From Candidatus Aphodousia gallistercoris (lineage in GTDB: Bacteria > Pseudomonadota > Gammaproteobacteria > Burkholderiales > Burkholderiaceae_F), in NCBI GenBank assembly GCA_018714185.1, contig DVNT01000047.1, forward strand, positions 1 to 64,000: a stretch of DNA of 64,000 nt, given 5' to 3'. Below are positions 44,349 through 55,911 of this stretch, piece after piece. The position numbers were made by a program, and so were the translations under genes. The notes below the pieces were generated by a model. It had not been told where the DNA came from and did no database searches. It worked only from the letters and a program-made list of their open reading frames with translations. Positions within the stretch are counted from its first letter, which is position 1, and each line of letters begins with the position of its first letter.

Positions 44349-46712
44349 ATGAAAAAAACACCCACGCATAAATCTTGGCTAAAAAAGACTCTGAAGTGGC
44401 TCTGCATTGCCGGTGTGAGTGCCGGCGTAATCGGCGTCAGTCTCGGGCTGGTTGTCTTTTCCGTCGTGTATTACAAACTGCCTCCGATTGATACACTCAC
44501 CGACTATCGCCCCAAAGTGCCGCTTCGCATCTACACGGCCGACGGCGCCCTTATCGGGGAGTTCGGCGAAGAACGCCGGGATTACGTTCCGATCGAAGAG
44601 ATGCCGCGGCACGTCCGTTTGGCAATTTTGGCCGCCGAAGACAACGGCTTTTACGAACACTCCGGTATTGAATTTATGGGCATCGCCCGTGCCGCTCTAG
44701 CCAACTTAATCACCGGACGTCGCGGTCAAGGCGGCAGCACGATTACGATGCAGGTTGCCCGCAACTTCTTTTTAAGTTCCGAGCGCAGCTACGTGCGCAA
44801 GCTCTACGAAGTGGCATTAGCCTTCAAAATTGAGCAAAACCTTTCTAAAGATCAAATTTTTGAAATTTATGCCAACCAAATCTTCTTGGGCCATCGCTCC
44901 TACGGTTTCGGCAGCGCCGCCAAAACGTATTTCGGAAAGGACTTGCGCGATGTATCTATTTCCGAGGCCGCGGTCTTAGCCGGTCTGCCTGTTGCTCCGA
45001 GCGCCTACAATCCGATCGTCAATATTCGTAGGGCGACCATGCGACGCAATTATGTACTCGGACGCATGCTCCAGCTCGGCTACATTGATGACATCACCTA
45101 TGAGACCGCGCTCGGCCAACCCATCGAAGTCCACCAGACCTCGGCCCAACAAAAGAAAACCACTTTACAAACCGAGGACTTGCACGCTGGCTACATTGCC
45201 GAGCTGGCCCGAATGCTGCTGATTCCGTACTTCGGCGAAACGATCTATGATCAGGGAATCAATGTGTACACAACGATCCGTTCTGAGGATCAGCGCATTG
45301 CCAGCGCCGCCGTGCGCAAGGCCTTGATCGCTTATGATCACAATTACGGCTACCGCGGCGTTGAAGGCTATGTGGATTTGTCTGAAGGGGCCGACCGAGA
45401 AGCCAATATCCGTCAAGGACTGGCAAAAATCGTCTCTAGCACCAATTTATTGCCGGGCGTTGTCACAGAACTGACCCCCAAGAGCATGACGGTGGAAATC
45501 GCTAACAATGAAAAAATCACCATTGATTCGAAAAATTACGCTTTTGCCTCCAAGTACATTGCCGGCAAAGGCAAAAAACTCACCGGGCGCTACAAGCAAA
45601 AAGAGCTTCGTGTCGGCGCTATTGTTCGCGTCACCAAAAATCCTAAGGGGCAATGGACTTTGGGCCAAATCCCGGTAGCAGAAAGCGCCTTTATTTCCGC
45701 AGACTTTAACACCGGAGCGATTTATTCCCTCGTCGGCGGCTTTGACTTTAAATTTAACCAATTTAATCACGTCACCCAGGCGTGGAGGCAGCCGGGCTCT
45801 AGCTTTAAGCCCTTTATTTATTCAGCCGCTTTGGACAAGGGCTTTACCCCGGCGACCATCATCAACGATGCGCCGATCTCCATTGATCCGCGCTTGACCG
45901 GCGGGCGCCTCTGGGAACCGAAAAATGATGACGGCCGATACGAAGGCCCCATGTCTTTAGCCCGCGCCCTAGAGCGTTCCAAAAACCTGGTTTCGATCCG
46001 TGTCATGCAGGCCATTGATCCGTACTATGCGCAGCAGTACCTGACCCGTTTCGGCTTTGACAAAAAACGTCACCCGCCGTTGCTCACAACGGCATTAGGC
46101 GCCGGTTCCGTCACGCCTTGGGAAATGTTGACGGGCTTTTCGGTTTTCGCCAACGGCGGCTACTTGGTTCAACCTTACCTTATTGAAAAGGTCACGGATG
46201 CCGACGGCAATATCCTGATGCAATCGCATAATCAGCAAGCCGGCAAGGGCGCGCCGCGCACCATTGACGCTCGCAACGCGTTCGTGATGAATTCCTTGTT
46301 GCAAGGAGTTGCCCTGCGAGGCACCGGACAACGGGCCGGCCGTGCTTTAAAGCGCTCGGATATCGGAGCTAAAACCGGCACGACCAACGACTTCTTCGAC
46401 GCTTGGTTTGCCGGGTATGCCGGCAACATCACCGCGGTCGGTTGGATGGGATATGACCAACCGAAATCGCTGGGCCACAATGCCTACGGTGCCGGGCTCG
46501 TGCTTCCGATCTGGACCGAGTACATGAAGGCCGTACTAAAGGATGTTCCTGAGTACCAGCGGCCCCAACCTCCCGATGTGGTGGAAATTAACGGCCAGTA
46601 TTTCTATGCTGATCAGGTTGGCTCGACCGTGGAAACCGTCGGCTTTGGAGAAACGAAGGAGCCGACCCAGGTTGATCCCTTGCAAGGTTCTATCAGAGAT
46701 CAGATATTCTGA
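44349..46712 (+). CDS. mrcA: Penicillin-binding protein 1A, bifunctional
   Basis: A 787-residue class A PBP that polymerises and cross-links peptidoglycan. A short cytoplasmic basic tail and one membrane helix (about 20-42) are followed by the GT51 glycosyltransferase domain with its catalytic glutamate E97 in AAEDNGFYEH and the GGSTITMQ motif. The transpeptidase has the serine S484 in GSSFKPF (SxxK), SKN, and KTGTT (K675). Length is typical of PBP1A. It lies opposite cyaY, with which it converges. Confidence 0.96.
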   Translation: MKKTPTHKSWLKKTLKWLCIAGVSAGVIGVSLGLVVFSVVYYKLPPIDTLTDYRPKVPLRIYTADGALIGEFGEERRDYVPIEEMPRHVRLAILAAEDNGFYEHSGIEFMGIARAALANLITGRRGQGGSTITMQVARNFFLSSERSYVRKLYEVALAFKIEQNLSKDQIFEIYANQIFLGHRSYGFGSAAKTYFGKDLRDVSISEAAVLAGLPVAPSAYNPIVNIRRATMRRNYVLGRMLQLGYIDDITYETALGQPIEVHQTSAQQKKTTLQTEDLHAGYIAELARMLLIPYFGETIYDQGINVYTTIRSEDQRIASAAVRKALIAYDHNYGYRGVEGYVDLSEGADREANIRQGLAKIVSSTNLLPGVVTELTPKSMTVEIANNEKITIDSKNYAFASKYIAGKGKKLTGRYKQKELRVGAIVRVTKNPKGQWTLGQIPVAESAFISADFNTGAIYSLVGGFDFKFNQFNHVTQAWRQPGSSFKPFIYSAALDKGFTPATIINDAPISIDPRLTGGRLWEPKNDDGRYEGPMSLARALERSKNLVSIRVMQAIDPYYAQQYLTRFGFDKKRHPPLLTTALGAGSVTPWEMLTGFSVFANGGYLVQPYLIEKVTDADGNILMQSHNQQAGKGAPRTIDARNAFVMNSLLQGVALRGTGQRAGRALKRSDIGAKTGTTNDFFDAWFAGYAGNITAVGWMGYDQPKSLGHNAYGAGLVLPIWTEYMKAVLKDVPEYQRPQPPDVVEINGQYFYADQVGSTVETVGFGETKEPTQVDPLQGSIRDQIF

Positions 46713-46720
46713 TCACGATC

Positions 46721-47038
46721 TCAACACGAAAGCTTGACCGGACGGCCAAGCTTTTGTGTTAATAAAGCGGCCAAAGCTTGGGACAAAGTCTGACGGGTGC
46801 ATGTATCGACCCATTCATCACCTTGACGCTCATAGTGATGTCCGCCTTTGAGGCTGGCTAACCATATTTGCCGAGTCGGTGTTTGCTTGTTAATGACGAT
46901 TTGGAAACCGTCATCGGTTTCAATCGTCAGCACGTTGCCTTGACGGTCAACATCTAAGTCGTCATCCAAGGCTTCAACAGCCGCTTGCAAACGCTCTAGA
47001 GTTGCCTCTGCAATTTCTATAAACTCTGTTTCTGTCAT
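46721..47038 (-). CDS. cyaY: Frataxin-like iron donor CyaY
   Basis: A 105-residue CyaY. The acidic first helix (EIAEATLERLQAAVEALDDDLDVD) binds iron, and the beta sheet with the block QTPTRQIWLASLKGGHHYE is conserved. It regulates Fe-S cluster assembly with IscS. It is divergent from lptM-lysA, the usual order. Confidence 0.96.
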   Translation of the reverse strand: MTETEFIEIAEATLERLQAAVEALDDDLDVDRQGNVLTIETDDGFQIVINKQTPTRQIWLASLKGGHHYERQGDEWVDTCTRQTLSQALAALLTQKLGRPVKLSC

Positions 47039-47055
47039 CGTAGTTAAGGATCAAA

Positions 47056-47217
47056 ATGAAACACTTGAAAATTGTAGCGATTCTTGCCGCCTGCATGATA
47101 GTGTCGGCATGCGGCCTTAAAGCAGATTTATACTTACCGCAACCGACCGAAGCCCCGACGCAGTCAGTCGAAGACATCGAAGACTCTTCGGTTGCCACGC
47201 AAGGGACGGCTCAATAA
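47056..47217 (+). CDS. lptM: LptM small lipoprotein (LPS-transport maturation factor)
   Basis: A 53-residue lipoprotein not in the ORF track. It translates as MKHLKIVAILAACMIVSACG followed by LKADLYLPQP. The lipobox ending VSAC and the motif CGLKxDLYLP right behind it are the hallmark of LptM/YifL, which helps LptD form its native disulfides. AAGGA lies five bases before the ATG. It stands 12 bases before lysA, the conserved position of this gene. Confidence 0.93.
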   Translation: MKHLKIVAILAACMIVSACGLKADLYLPQPTEAPTQSVEDIEDSSVATQGTAQ

Positions 47218-47229
47218 AAAAGGACAATC

Positions 47230-48531
47230 ATGTCAACACAAACGGCTTTACCCGGCTCTCATTTTTCGTACCGACACGGCGAACTTTTCTGCGAAAACAT
47301 CAGTGTGAAGATGCTCGCCCGTCGTTACGGTACGCCGCTTTATGTCTATTCCCAAGCGGAAATTTTGCAGGCCTTGGCGAAGTACGAAAACTCGCTAAAA
47401 GACTGGCCCCACCTCATTTGCTATGCCGTCAAAGCCAATTCCAACTTCAGCATTTTGCAGCTCTTGGCTCAACACGGATGCGGATTTGATATTGTCTCCG
47501 GCGGTGAATTATTAAAGGTGAAAGCGGCCGGGGCCGACATGGGAAAAGTCACTTATTCCGGCGTCGGGAAAACCGAAGAGGAAATCCGTCTTGCCTTGCG
47601 CTCGGAAATTAAATCCTTCAACGTAGAGAGCGCATCGGAATTAAATCGCCTATCGCGCTTGGCCGCTCAAGTTTCGAAACAAGCCCGTATCAGCATTCGC
47701 ATCAATCCCGATGTGAATGCCCATACCCACCCTTATATCTCCACCGGCTTAAAGGAAAACAAATTCGGCGTTTCCCCCCAAGTTGCCTTTTCACTTTACC
47801 GGCAAGCCAAAGAAGATCCTTGGCTGTGCCCGATAGGTATAGACTGCCACATCGGCTCCCAACTGACCGAAATTTCACCATACATCCAGGCCTGCGAAAC
47901 CGTAGTCAATTTATTGGATCGTCTCACCCGGGAAGGAATCTACCTCGAGCACATCGACTTTGGAGGTGGTGTCGGCGTTCGCTACCGCGATGAGCCCGTC
48001 ATCGACCTCGCGGCTCTGACCAAAGAGCTTCACACGATACTTGCCCAACGCGGTTACGGGCATCTCAGCATGATATTTGAACCCGGCCGTTCCATCGTTG
48101 CTTCAAGCGGGCTTCTTATCGGGCAAGTCCAATATATCAAGACCACGGAGACAAAAAATTTCCTTATCTCCGACACAGCAATGACGGAAATGATCCGCCC
48201 AGCCCTTTACCAAGCGTGGATGCCGATATTGGAGGTTTCCGCAAAGCCGCAACTTCAAGAAAAGCTCTACGACATCGTCGGGCCGGTTTGTGAAAGCAGT
48301 GATTGGCTGGGTAAGCAACGAGCATTAAAAATCGCCGAGGGCGACTATTTTGCCGTGGCCATGGCCGGAGCCTATGGCATGAGTATGGCAAGCACCTATA
48401 ACTGCCGGAATTTGCCCGCTGAAATTCTCGTTGATCGCGACCGCTATCGTCAAATACGCAGACGCTTGCCGGTTGAAGATCAATGGGCGGCAGAAATGCC
48501 GGAAACAATCACTGAGAAAGCGTTAGGATAG
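47230..48531 (+). CDS. lysA: Diaminopimelate decarboxylase
   Basis: A 433-residue PLP enzyme making lysine from meso-diaminopimelate. The cofactor lysine is K68 in CYAVKANSN. Further family blocks are the HIGSQL segment, EPGRSIVA and GPVCESSDWLGK with its active-site cysteine. It follows lptM after 12 bases; dapF, often next, is absent here. Confidence 0.96.
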   Translation: MSTQTALPGSHFSYRHGELFCENISVKMLARRYGTPLYVYSQAEILQALAKYENSLKDWPHLICYAVKANSNFSILQLLAQHGCGFDIVSGGELLKVKAAGADMGKVTYSGVGKTEEEIRLALRSEIKSFNVESASELNRLSRLAAQVSKQARISIRINPDVNAHTHPYISTGLKENKFGVSPQVAFSLYRQAKEDPWLCPIGIDCHIGSQLTEISPYIQACETVVNLLDRLTREGIYLEHIDFGGGVGVRYRDEPVIDLAALTKELHTILAQRGYGHLSMIFEPGRSIVASSGLLIGQVQYIKTTETKNFLISDTAMTEMIRPALYQAWMPILEVSAKPQLQEKLYDIVGPVCESSDWLGKQRALKIAEGDYFAVAMAGAYGMSMASTYNCRNLPAEILVDRDRYRQIRRRLPVEDQWAAEMPETITEKALG

Positions 48532-48641
48532 TGTATTGAGAATAAACCCTAACACATTGAACAGAATCATTTTTTTAGCGTAGGATAGTGGATTCTTATC
48601 GTTAATGCTTTCATGTTCTGCATTTTGCATAGTTCACTATC
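48524..48641 (+). repeat. Direct and inverted repeats between lysA and the antiporter gene
   Basis: TAGGATAGTGTATT (48524-48537, containing the lysA stop) recurs as TAGGATAGTGGATT (48581-48594). CACTATC (48635-48641), the inverse of GATAGTG, abuts the antiporter start codon. The second copy and CACTATC could pair and hide the start. There is no Shine-Dalgarno before that ATG. Confidence 0.45.
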
Positions 48642-50327
48642 ATGGATTGGATTACTGCATTATTTTCCAACCCCGACTCTGTAGCCCATATCCTAATGGC
48701 CTACTCCATTGTGATTGCGCTTGGCCTCGCTCTTGGAAAAATCAAGGTTTTCGGGGTTTCGTTAGGGGTCACTTTCGTGCTGTTTGCGGGACTGGCCTTG
48801 AATTATTTCGGTCTCAAAGTCAATGCTTCGGTACTTGGCTTTATCAGAGACTTCGGCTTGATTCTCTTTGTCTTTTTTATCGGCCTGCAAGTCGGTCCAT
48901 CATTTTTCTCCTCCTTCAAAAGCGGCGGGCTGGTACTCAATAGCCTAATGGTGCTAGCTGTTGTATTAAGCGTGGCCGTGACCATCGTCCTGTACTTTTT
49001 GTTTGATGACAAAATTTCGCTGGCCCAAATGTTAGGGGTGCATTACGGCGCCGTGACAAACACACCGGGGCTCGGCGCCACTCAAGAGGCGCTTGCGCAA
49101 TTGCACTATCAAGGCGAAGACATCGCCGTGGCTTACGCATGCGCTTACCCCCTCGGCGTAGTTTCCATTATCGGTACGGCCATTGCCCTACGCTTGATTT
49201 TTAAGATCAATCTCAAAGAGGAGGACCAGCACTGGGAAGCCGAGGAACAGGCAACGAACCACGCTCCGATTTTCTTTCACGTGATAGTGGCCAACCATGC
49301 TTTGGAGGGGCGTTCCATCCGTTCAATTCGAGATTTCATCGGCCGTCCTTTCATTTGTTCTCGTATTTTGCACAACGGCGAAATCACCAGCCCGGGAGCC
49401 GATGATCTTGTTCATATCGGCGATACCATTCGCGTTGTCTCGGCCGAAGAAAACAAGGATGCCATTGTTGCCTTTTTTGGCGAAGAAGACACCAAAGTGG
49501 ATTTGGCCACAGAACATTCCCCGATTACAAGCCGTCGTATTTTAGTAACCCGCCAAGAAATTAACGGACTCACGGTAGGGGATTTGCACCTAAGCCATTC
49601 CGATGGAGTCAATATCACTCGCGTGTACCGAGCCGGTATGCAACTCTTCCCCTACCAAAATTTGCATATTCAAATCGGCGATGAACTTTTCTGCGTCGGC
49701 CCGGAAAACTCGGTCAAGCGCTTGGCCGACCGCTTAGGCAATAAAGTCAAGCGCCTGGAACATCCGAACCTTATTACCATTTTTATCGGCATTGCTATCG
49801 GTATTCTTTTCGGCTCACTGCCGATTGCCATTCCGGGCATGCCCGTCCCCCTGAAATTAGGCTTGGCAGGCGGTCCCCTAATCGTTGCCATTTTATTAGG
49901 CCGCTATGGGTCGCTCTTTCGCTTGGTTACCTACACAACGTCTTCGGCCAACCTTATGATGCGCGAAATCGGCATTGCTTTATTCTTGTCCAGCGTTGGT
50001 CTAGCGGCGGGGGAAAATTTCGTTGATGCTCTTTTAGTCGGCAACGGTTGGTTATATGTACTCTTGGGACTTTTTGTTACCATCATTCCCCTGATGACGG
50101 TAGGCTGTATTGCAAGAAAATTTTTCAACATAAATTATCACAGCATCGTAGGGCTTTTAGCCGGCGCGACGACCGATCCGCCGACTCTAGCTTATGCCGC
50201 AACGCTTTCAGAAAAGAATTCGTCGGCTGTTGCTTACTCAACCGTTTATCCGCTAGCCATGTTCTTGCGTATTTTAACCGGGCAACTGATCCTGCTCGTC
50301 ATGTGGTCTTACGTAACCGTCTCCTAA
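48642..50327 (+). CDS. AspT/YidE-family putative transporter (aspartate-alanine antiporter type)
   Basis: A 561-residue membrane protein of the AAE transporter family with two blocks of hydrophobic helices around a central cytoplasmic region (about residues 190-370) with two TrkA-C (RCK-C) regulatory domains. The duplicated block GVHYGAVTNTPGLGATQEAL in the first half and GLLAGATTDPPTLAYAATL in the second is diagnostic. Characterised relatives exchange aspartate and alanine or export succinate; most family members are uncharacterised. A strong terminator follows. Confidence 0.9.
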   Translation: MDWITALFSNPDSVAHILMAYSIVIALGLALGKIKVFGVSLGVTFVLFAGLALNYFGLKVNASVLGFIRDFGLILFVFFIGLQVGPSFFSSFKSGGLVLNSLMVLAVVLSVAVTIVLYFLFDDKISLAQMLGVHYGAVTNTPGLGATQEALAQLHYQGEDIAVAYACAYPLGVVSIIGTAIALRLIFKINLKEEDQHWEAEEQATNHAPIFFHVIVANHALEGRSIRSIRDFIGRPFICSRILHNGEITSPGADDLVHIGDTIRVVSAEENKDAIVAFFGEEDTKVDLATEHSPITSRRILVTRQEINGLTVGDLHLSHSDGVNITRVYRAGMQLFPYQNLHIQIGDELFCVGPENSVKRLADRLGNKVKRLEHPNLITIFIGIAIGILFGSLPIAIPGMPVPLKLGLAGGPLIVAILLGRYGSLFRLVTYTTSSANLMMREIGIALFLSSVGLAAGENFVDALLVGNGWLYVLLGLFVTIIPLMTVGCIARKFFNINYHSIVGLLAGATTDPPTLAYAATLSEKNSSAVAYSTVYPLAMFLRILTGQLILLVMWSYVTVS

Positions 50328-50338
50328 CGAACCCGCCG

Positions 50339-50380
50339 GGCATCCGAGAGCTTTTGAACGGCCTCGGATGCCGTTTTTCT
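50339..50380 (+). terminator. Terminator after the AspT-like gene
   Basis: GGCATCCGAG (50339-50348) pairs with CTCGGATGCC (50363-50372), followed by GTTTTTCTT. Confidence 0.92.
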
Positions 50381-50440
50381 TAAACTTTGCGTAAGATTGT
50401 CGCTCTAGAATCTTTCCCCAATCTAAAAGAGGACCATACC

Positions 50441-52113
<1,673 letters not shown>

Positions 52114-52136
52114 TCTCGGATAGTATTTAGGACAAG

Positions 52137-52171
52137 CGCTTGCTCCGAGCGTCAGTTCGGGCAAGCGTTTT
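52137..52171 (+). terminator. Terminator between hemB and hslR
   Basis: CGCTTGC (52137-52143) pairs with GCAAGCG (52161-52167) with further pairing inside and TTTTAG after. It is 24 bases past hemB and reaches the 3' end of the convergent hslR. Confidence 0.75.
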
Positions 52172-52562
52172 AGTATCCCCTGAACCGTCTTAATTCTCGT
52201 CCTTCTCGCTTTGTCGGACGGCCTTTGCTGGTTCGATCCAATGCGGGCTCTACCGCCAACTTCCTCAATTCCGCTTGTGCCAAACGTTTAGCTTTACCTT
52301 CTTCGGTTTCCATGTACATTAGTTGTGCTACGCTTGCCGGACCTCGCTGAAGATTAAATCCACAGACGAGAACCTCGTATAAATCCTCGCCTCGATGAAT
52401 TTCCAAGCGATCCGAGAGCTTGACTTCCTTGGATGGCTTTACGCGCTCTCCGTTGAGTTTGACTCTGCCGAGCTCTATCGCTTCTTGGGCTAAACTCCTC
52501 GTTTTAAAAAAACGAGCCGCCCACAACCATTTGTCCAATCGTTCTGATGTTAGTTCCGACAT
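52170..52562 (-). CDS. hslR: Hsp15-type S4-domain RNA-binding protein
   Basis: A 130-residue heat-shock-type protein with an N-terminal S4 domain (ERLDKWLWAARFFKTRSLAQEAI) and a basic C-terminal tail. Hsp15 rescues stalled 50S subunits carrying nascent chains. I start at the ATG at 52562 with AAGGA upstream. The start is only about 20 bases past the terminator that ends the alpha operon, so it depends on read-through or a hidden promoter. Confidence 0.9.
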   Translation of the reverse strand: MSELTSERLDKWLWAARFFKTRSLAQEAIELGRVKLNGERVKPSKEVKLSDRLEIHRGEDLYEVLVCGFNLQRGPASVAQLMYMETEEGKAKRLAQAELRKLAVEPALDRTSKGRPTKREGRELRRFRGY

Positions 52563-52580
52563 GAGATCCTTAGCACATAT

Positions 52581-52606
52581 TAAAAAGGGAAGCCTTCCGA
52601 CTTCCC
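52581..52606 (-). terminator. Terminator of the alpha ribosomal operon
   Basis: On the minus strand GGGAAG pairs with CTTCCC (52587-52606) with an 8-base loop and runs into TTTTTAA. It lies 30 bases past the rplQ stop. Confidence 0.75.
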
Positions 52607-52635
52607 CTGATAACAAACCTTAAACTGAAAGAAGC

Positions 52636-53052
52636 TTATTCAGCCTTTTCTTCCTTAGCTTGTTCAACAACCTTGGCTTCTTCAACAACCGGAGCGGCCT
52701 TTTCGACCAATTCCATGTAAGCCATCGGAGCGTTATCACCAACGCGGAAGCCCATCTTCAAAATACGGGTATAACCGCCGTTGCGATTGGCAAAACGGGG
52801 ACCGATTTCATTGAAGAGTTTCGTGACCATTTCACGGTCGCGCAAGCGAGCAAAAGCCAAACGCTTGTTGGCAACGGTGGGTTCCTTACCCAACGTAATC
52901 ATCGGTTCGATAACACGACGAAGTTCTTTAGCCTTGGGAAGGGTGGTCTTGATAGCTTCATGACGCAACAAAGAGTTCATCATGTTGCGAAGCATGGCGA
53001 GACGGTGAGCACTGGTGCGATTTAATTTACGCAAACCATTACGATGACGCAT
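52636..53052 (-). CDS. rplQ: 50S ribosomal protein L17
   Basis: A 138-residue L17 ([24 protein letters not shown]). The conserved core ends near residue 115. A charged Glu/Lys/Val tail follows ([17 protein letters not shown]). Last gene of the alpha operon, 154 bases after rpoA. Confidence 0.97.
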   Translation of the reverse strand: MRHRNGLRKLNRTSAHRLAMLRNMMNSLLRHEAIKTTLPKAKELRRVIEPMITLGKEPTVANKRLAFARLRDREMVTKLFNEIGPRFANRNGGYTRILKMGFRVGDNAPMAYMELVEKAAPVVEEAKVVEQAKEEKAE

Positions 53053-53162
53053 TTTATTTATTTCCTTAAAAAGTTAGTCTTTGAGGGTTCTTAGGGAACC
53101 CATATCCCATCTTCTTCTATCCGGTTAAACCGGCGGGCGGGTAATTTTGAGTAAACACTCAA

Positions 53163-53188
53163 GAGGCGAGATTTTAATATCTCGCCTC
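53163..53188 (-). repeat. Perfect hairpin between rpoA and rplQ
   Basis: GAGGCGAGAT (53163-53172) and ATCTCGCCTC (53179-53188) form a 10-bp stem with a 6-base loop 19 bases past the rpoA stop. There is no T run on the minus strand, so it is more likely an RNA-processing or stability element than a terminator. Confidence 0.7.
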
Positions 53189-53206
53189 AAATTTAGCAAA
53201 TGCCGA

Positions 53207-54211
53207 TTAGTGTTGTTCCAAACCGGCAGGCGGCCAGTTCTCAAGCTTCATGCCTAAGGTTAAACCGTGAGCAGCAAGAACTTCCTTAATTTCATTCAAA
53301 GATTTACGACCCAAATTCGGCGTCTTGAGCAATTCATTTTCGGTACGTTGAATAAGATCACCGATGTAGAAGACTTGCTCGCCCTTCAAGCAGTTGGCAG
53401 AACGAACCGTCAATTCAAGATCGTCAACCGGGCGCATCAGGATCGGATCAAGCGGCGGCGGGTTGTTCAAATCTTCTTCCGGAGCGGTCTTACCGGCTTG
53501 TTCAGGCTTAATCGTACCAAACACCGTCAATTGATCTTGAAGGATATGGACGGCTTCGCGCAAAGCTTCTTCGGGCTCGATAGCTCCGTTGGTTTCAATC
53601 GTCATAACCAACTTATCCAAGTCCGTACGTTGTCCGACACGGGCTGCGCTGACTTCGTAGGCAACACGACGAATCGGGCTGAAAGAGGCGTCCATAATGA
53701 TGCGACCGATCGTGCTCTTGGAGTAGTCATCGCGGAATGCGCGCATATTACCGGGTTGGTAGCCACGACCCTTTTCAACCTTGACCTGCATGTCAAGCTT
53801 GCCATTGGCCGACAAGTGAGCCAAAACGTGGTCAGGGTTAATAACGGTTACATCATGGGGAAGATCAAAATCGGCAGCGGTAACAACCCCTTCCGTGCTC
53901 TTACGCAAAGTCAGGGTAACTTCGTCACGGCCTTCCAGCTTGAACACAACGCCCTTGAGGTTTAACAGGATGTCGACCACATCCTCTAAGACACCGTCAA
54001 TTTGAGAATATTCATGAACCACGCCGGCAATTTGAGCCTCAGTAGGAGCATAACCTACCATGCTGGCAAGCAAGATACGACGCAGGGCATTACCTAACGT
54101 GTGGCCATAGCCGCGTTCAAAAGGTTCAAGAGTGATGATTGCAAGGTTAGGATTGTTTTCATCGACCACTGCTTCAACAGTAGTCGGCTTCAACAAGGTG
54201 GTATTTGCCAT
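53207..54211 (-). CDS. rpoA: RNA polymerase alpha subunit
   Basis: A 334-residue alpha subunit. The N-terminal assembly domain contains [17 protein letters not shown], and the C-terminal DNA- and activator-binding domain contains the helix-hairpin-helix block [21 protein letters not shown]. Length is usual for betaproteobacteria. Part of the alpha operon. Confidence 0.98.
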   Translation of the reverse strand: MANTTLLKPTTVEAVVDENNPNLAIITLEPFERGYGHTLGNALRRILLASMVGYAPTEAQIAGVVHEYSQIDGVLEDVVDILLNLKGVVFKLEGRDEVTLTLRKSTEGVVTAADFDLPHDVTVINPDHVLAHLSANGKLDMQVKVEKGRGYQPGNMRAFRDDYSKSTIGRIIMDASFSPIRRVAYEVSAARVGQRTDLDKLVMTIETNGAIEPEEALREAVHILQDQLTVFGTIKPEQAGKTAPEEDLNNPPPLDPILMRPVDDLELTVRSANCLKGEQVFYIGDLIQRTENELLKTPNLGRKSLNEIKEVLAAHGLTLGMKLENWPPAGLEQH

Positions 54212-54289
54212 GTTTGGACTGTCCTTTTCAATACCCTCGGCTCGTTACACCGATAAGGCTGATGGATGGTCTGGGGCTTGATTGCAAAT

Positions 54290-54319
54290 GCGATCGGCGC
54301 CCCAAAAAGGACCGATCGC
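54290..54319 (-). repeat. Hairpin in the rpsD-rpoA gap
   Basis: GCGATCGG (54290-54297) and CCGATCGC (54312-54319) form a perfect 8-bp stem with a 14-base loop. The rpsD-rpoA gap is 174 bases, and the stem has no T tract; it may tune or process the alpha mRNA. Confidence 0.6.
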
Positions 54320-54385
54320 ATGGAAATTTTATCAGGTATGAAGGCCGTTCGCGCACTACACCAACAGCCCTCATCAAAAACCTGA

Positions 54386-55021
54386 TTAACGCGAGTAAAG
54401 TTCGACGACCAAGGATTCGTTAATTTCTTGAGCGATTTCGTCGCGGGCGGGAATTGCCTTAAACGTGCCTTCAAACTTCGCTGCATCAACAGAAACCCAA
54501 GCCGGGAAACCGTTAGAAGCAGCTAATTCCAAGGATTCGCTAATACGAGCCTGCTTCTTGGACTTCTCGCGAATGGAGATAACATCACCGGGTTTAACAC
54601 GGTAGGAAGGAATATTAACCTTATTACCGTTAACCAAAATGGCGCAGTGGCTCACCAACTGGCGAGCTTCGGCGCGGGTAGAGCCAAAACCCATGCGATA
54701 AACAACATTATCAAGACGGGTTTCGAGCAAAGCGAGCAACATTTCGCCCGTGTTGCCCTTCATGCGTTCGGCTTGAGCGAAATAACGGCGGAATTGACGT
54801 TCAAGAACGCCGTAAATGCGCTTAACCTTCTGCTTTTCACGCAATTGATCTGCGTAGTCCGATTGACGAGCACCGGAAGTCTTACCGTGCTGGCCCGGTT
54901 TGGTGATCGAATCGGAGCCCTTGCCAGCCTTACTGGCAAAGGAACGACGCGCGCTCTTTAAATTAAGGTCACAACCTTCGCGGCGCGCGAGCTTGAGTTT
55001 GGGACCGGTATATCGTGCCAT
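54386..55021 (-). CDS. rpsD: 30S ribosomal protein S4
   Basis: A 211-residue S4 ([16 protein letters not shown]) with the S4 RNA-binding domain in its second half ([23 protein letters not shown]). A primary 16S rRNA-binding protein and the alpha operon repressor in enterobacteria. It lacks the zinc-type Cys cluster. Confidence 0.98.
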   Translation of the reverse strand: MARYTGPKLKLARREGCDLNLKSARRSFASKAGKGSDSITKPGQHGKTSGARQSDYADQLREKQKVKRIYGVLERQFRRYFAQAERMKGNTGEMLLALLETRLDNVVYRMGFGSTRAEARQLVSHCAILVNGNKVNIPSYRVKPGDVISIREKSKKQARISESLELAASNGFPAWVSVDAAKFEGTFKAIPARDEIAQEINESLVVELYSR

Positions 55022-55104
55022 TTAATATGCCTCTCTTATCCTGTGAACACTGTCACATTCAGTCTGCTTATCCTCATAAACAGACGCGGGATTAGAACGA
55101 ATAA

Positions 55105-55518
55105 TTAGACGCGACGACGCTTGGACGGACGCACACCATTGTGAGGAATGGGGGTCACGTCTTGGATCGACGTCACGCGAATGCCGAGAGCGTTCAAAGC
55201 ACGAACGCTAGATTCGCGGCCGGGGCCAGGGCCCATAATGCGAACTTCAACATTCTTTAAACCATATTCAAGAGCGATACGACCAGCGTGTTCGGCAGCG
55301 ACTTGGGCTGCGAACGGCGTGGACTTACGAGAGCCCTTGAAACCTTGGGCGCCAGAGGAGGATGCAGCGATTGCATTACCTTGGCGATCGGTGATCGTAA
55401 TGATCGTATTGTTGAAGGAAGCGTGAACGTGCGCGATACCTTCCGTAACGACCTTCTTCACCTTCTTGCGAGCACGTTGCTGAGCAACTTGCTGACTGCT
55501 AGGAGTTTTGCCAGCCAT
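55105..55518 (-). CDS. rpsK: 30S ribosomal protein S11
   Basis: A 137-residue S11 with the conserved blocks [12 protein letters not shown]-like [15 protein letters not shown] and [18 protein letters not shown] and the basic end [10 protein letters not shown]. Second gene after rpsM in the alpha operon. Confidence 0.98.
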   Translation of the reverse strand: MAGKTPSSQQVAQQRARKKVKKVVTEGIAHVHASFNNTIITITDRQGNAIAASSSGAQGFKGSRKSTPFAAQVAAEHAGRIALEYGLKNVEVRIMGPGPGRESSVRALNALGIRVTSIQDVTPIPHNGVRPSKRRRV

Positions 55519-55534
55519 TGTAATCCTTTAATGT

Positions 55535-55900
55535 TTACTTCTTAAGGGCGACACCGACTTTCTTCGGACCCTTACGCGTACGAGCGTTCGTACGAGTACG
55601 TTGGCCACGAACGGGCAAGCCGCGACGGTGACGCATACCACGATAAGTACCCAAGTCAATCAGGCGCTTAATCGAGAGTTGAACTTCACGACGCAAATCA
55701 CCTTCAATGGTGTATTGACCGATCGCATCACGGATGCGTTCGAGTTCGGCGTCGGTGAGATCTTTAATTTTCTTGGTGTATTCCACACCAACCTTGTCGA
55801 GAATTTCGTGAGCGCGGGAGCGACCGATACCATAAATGGCGGTCAGACCGATCTCGGCATGTTGGTTCGGCGGAATGTTAATACCGGCAATACGAGCCAT
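55535..55900 (-). CDS. rpsM: 30S ribosomal protein S13
   Basis: A 121-residue S13 ([26 protein letters not shown]) with the basic C-terminal block [18 protein letters not shown] that reaches the tRNA sites. It leads the alpha operon after rpmJ, 11 bases apart. Confidence 0.98.
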   Translation of the reverse strand: MARIAGINIPPNQHAEIGLTAIYGIGRSRAHEILDKVGVEYTKKIKDLTDAELERIRDAIGQYTIEGDLRREVQLSIKRLIDLGTYRGMRHRRGLPVRGQRTRTNARTRKGPKKVGVALKK

Positions 55901-55911
55901 CTTTTACCTCT

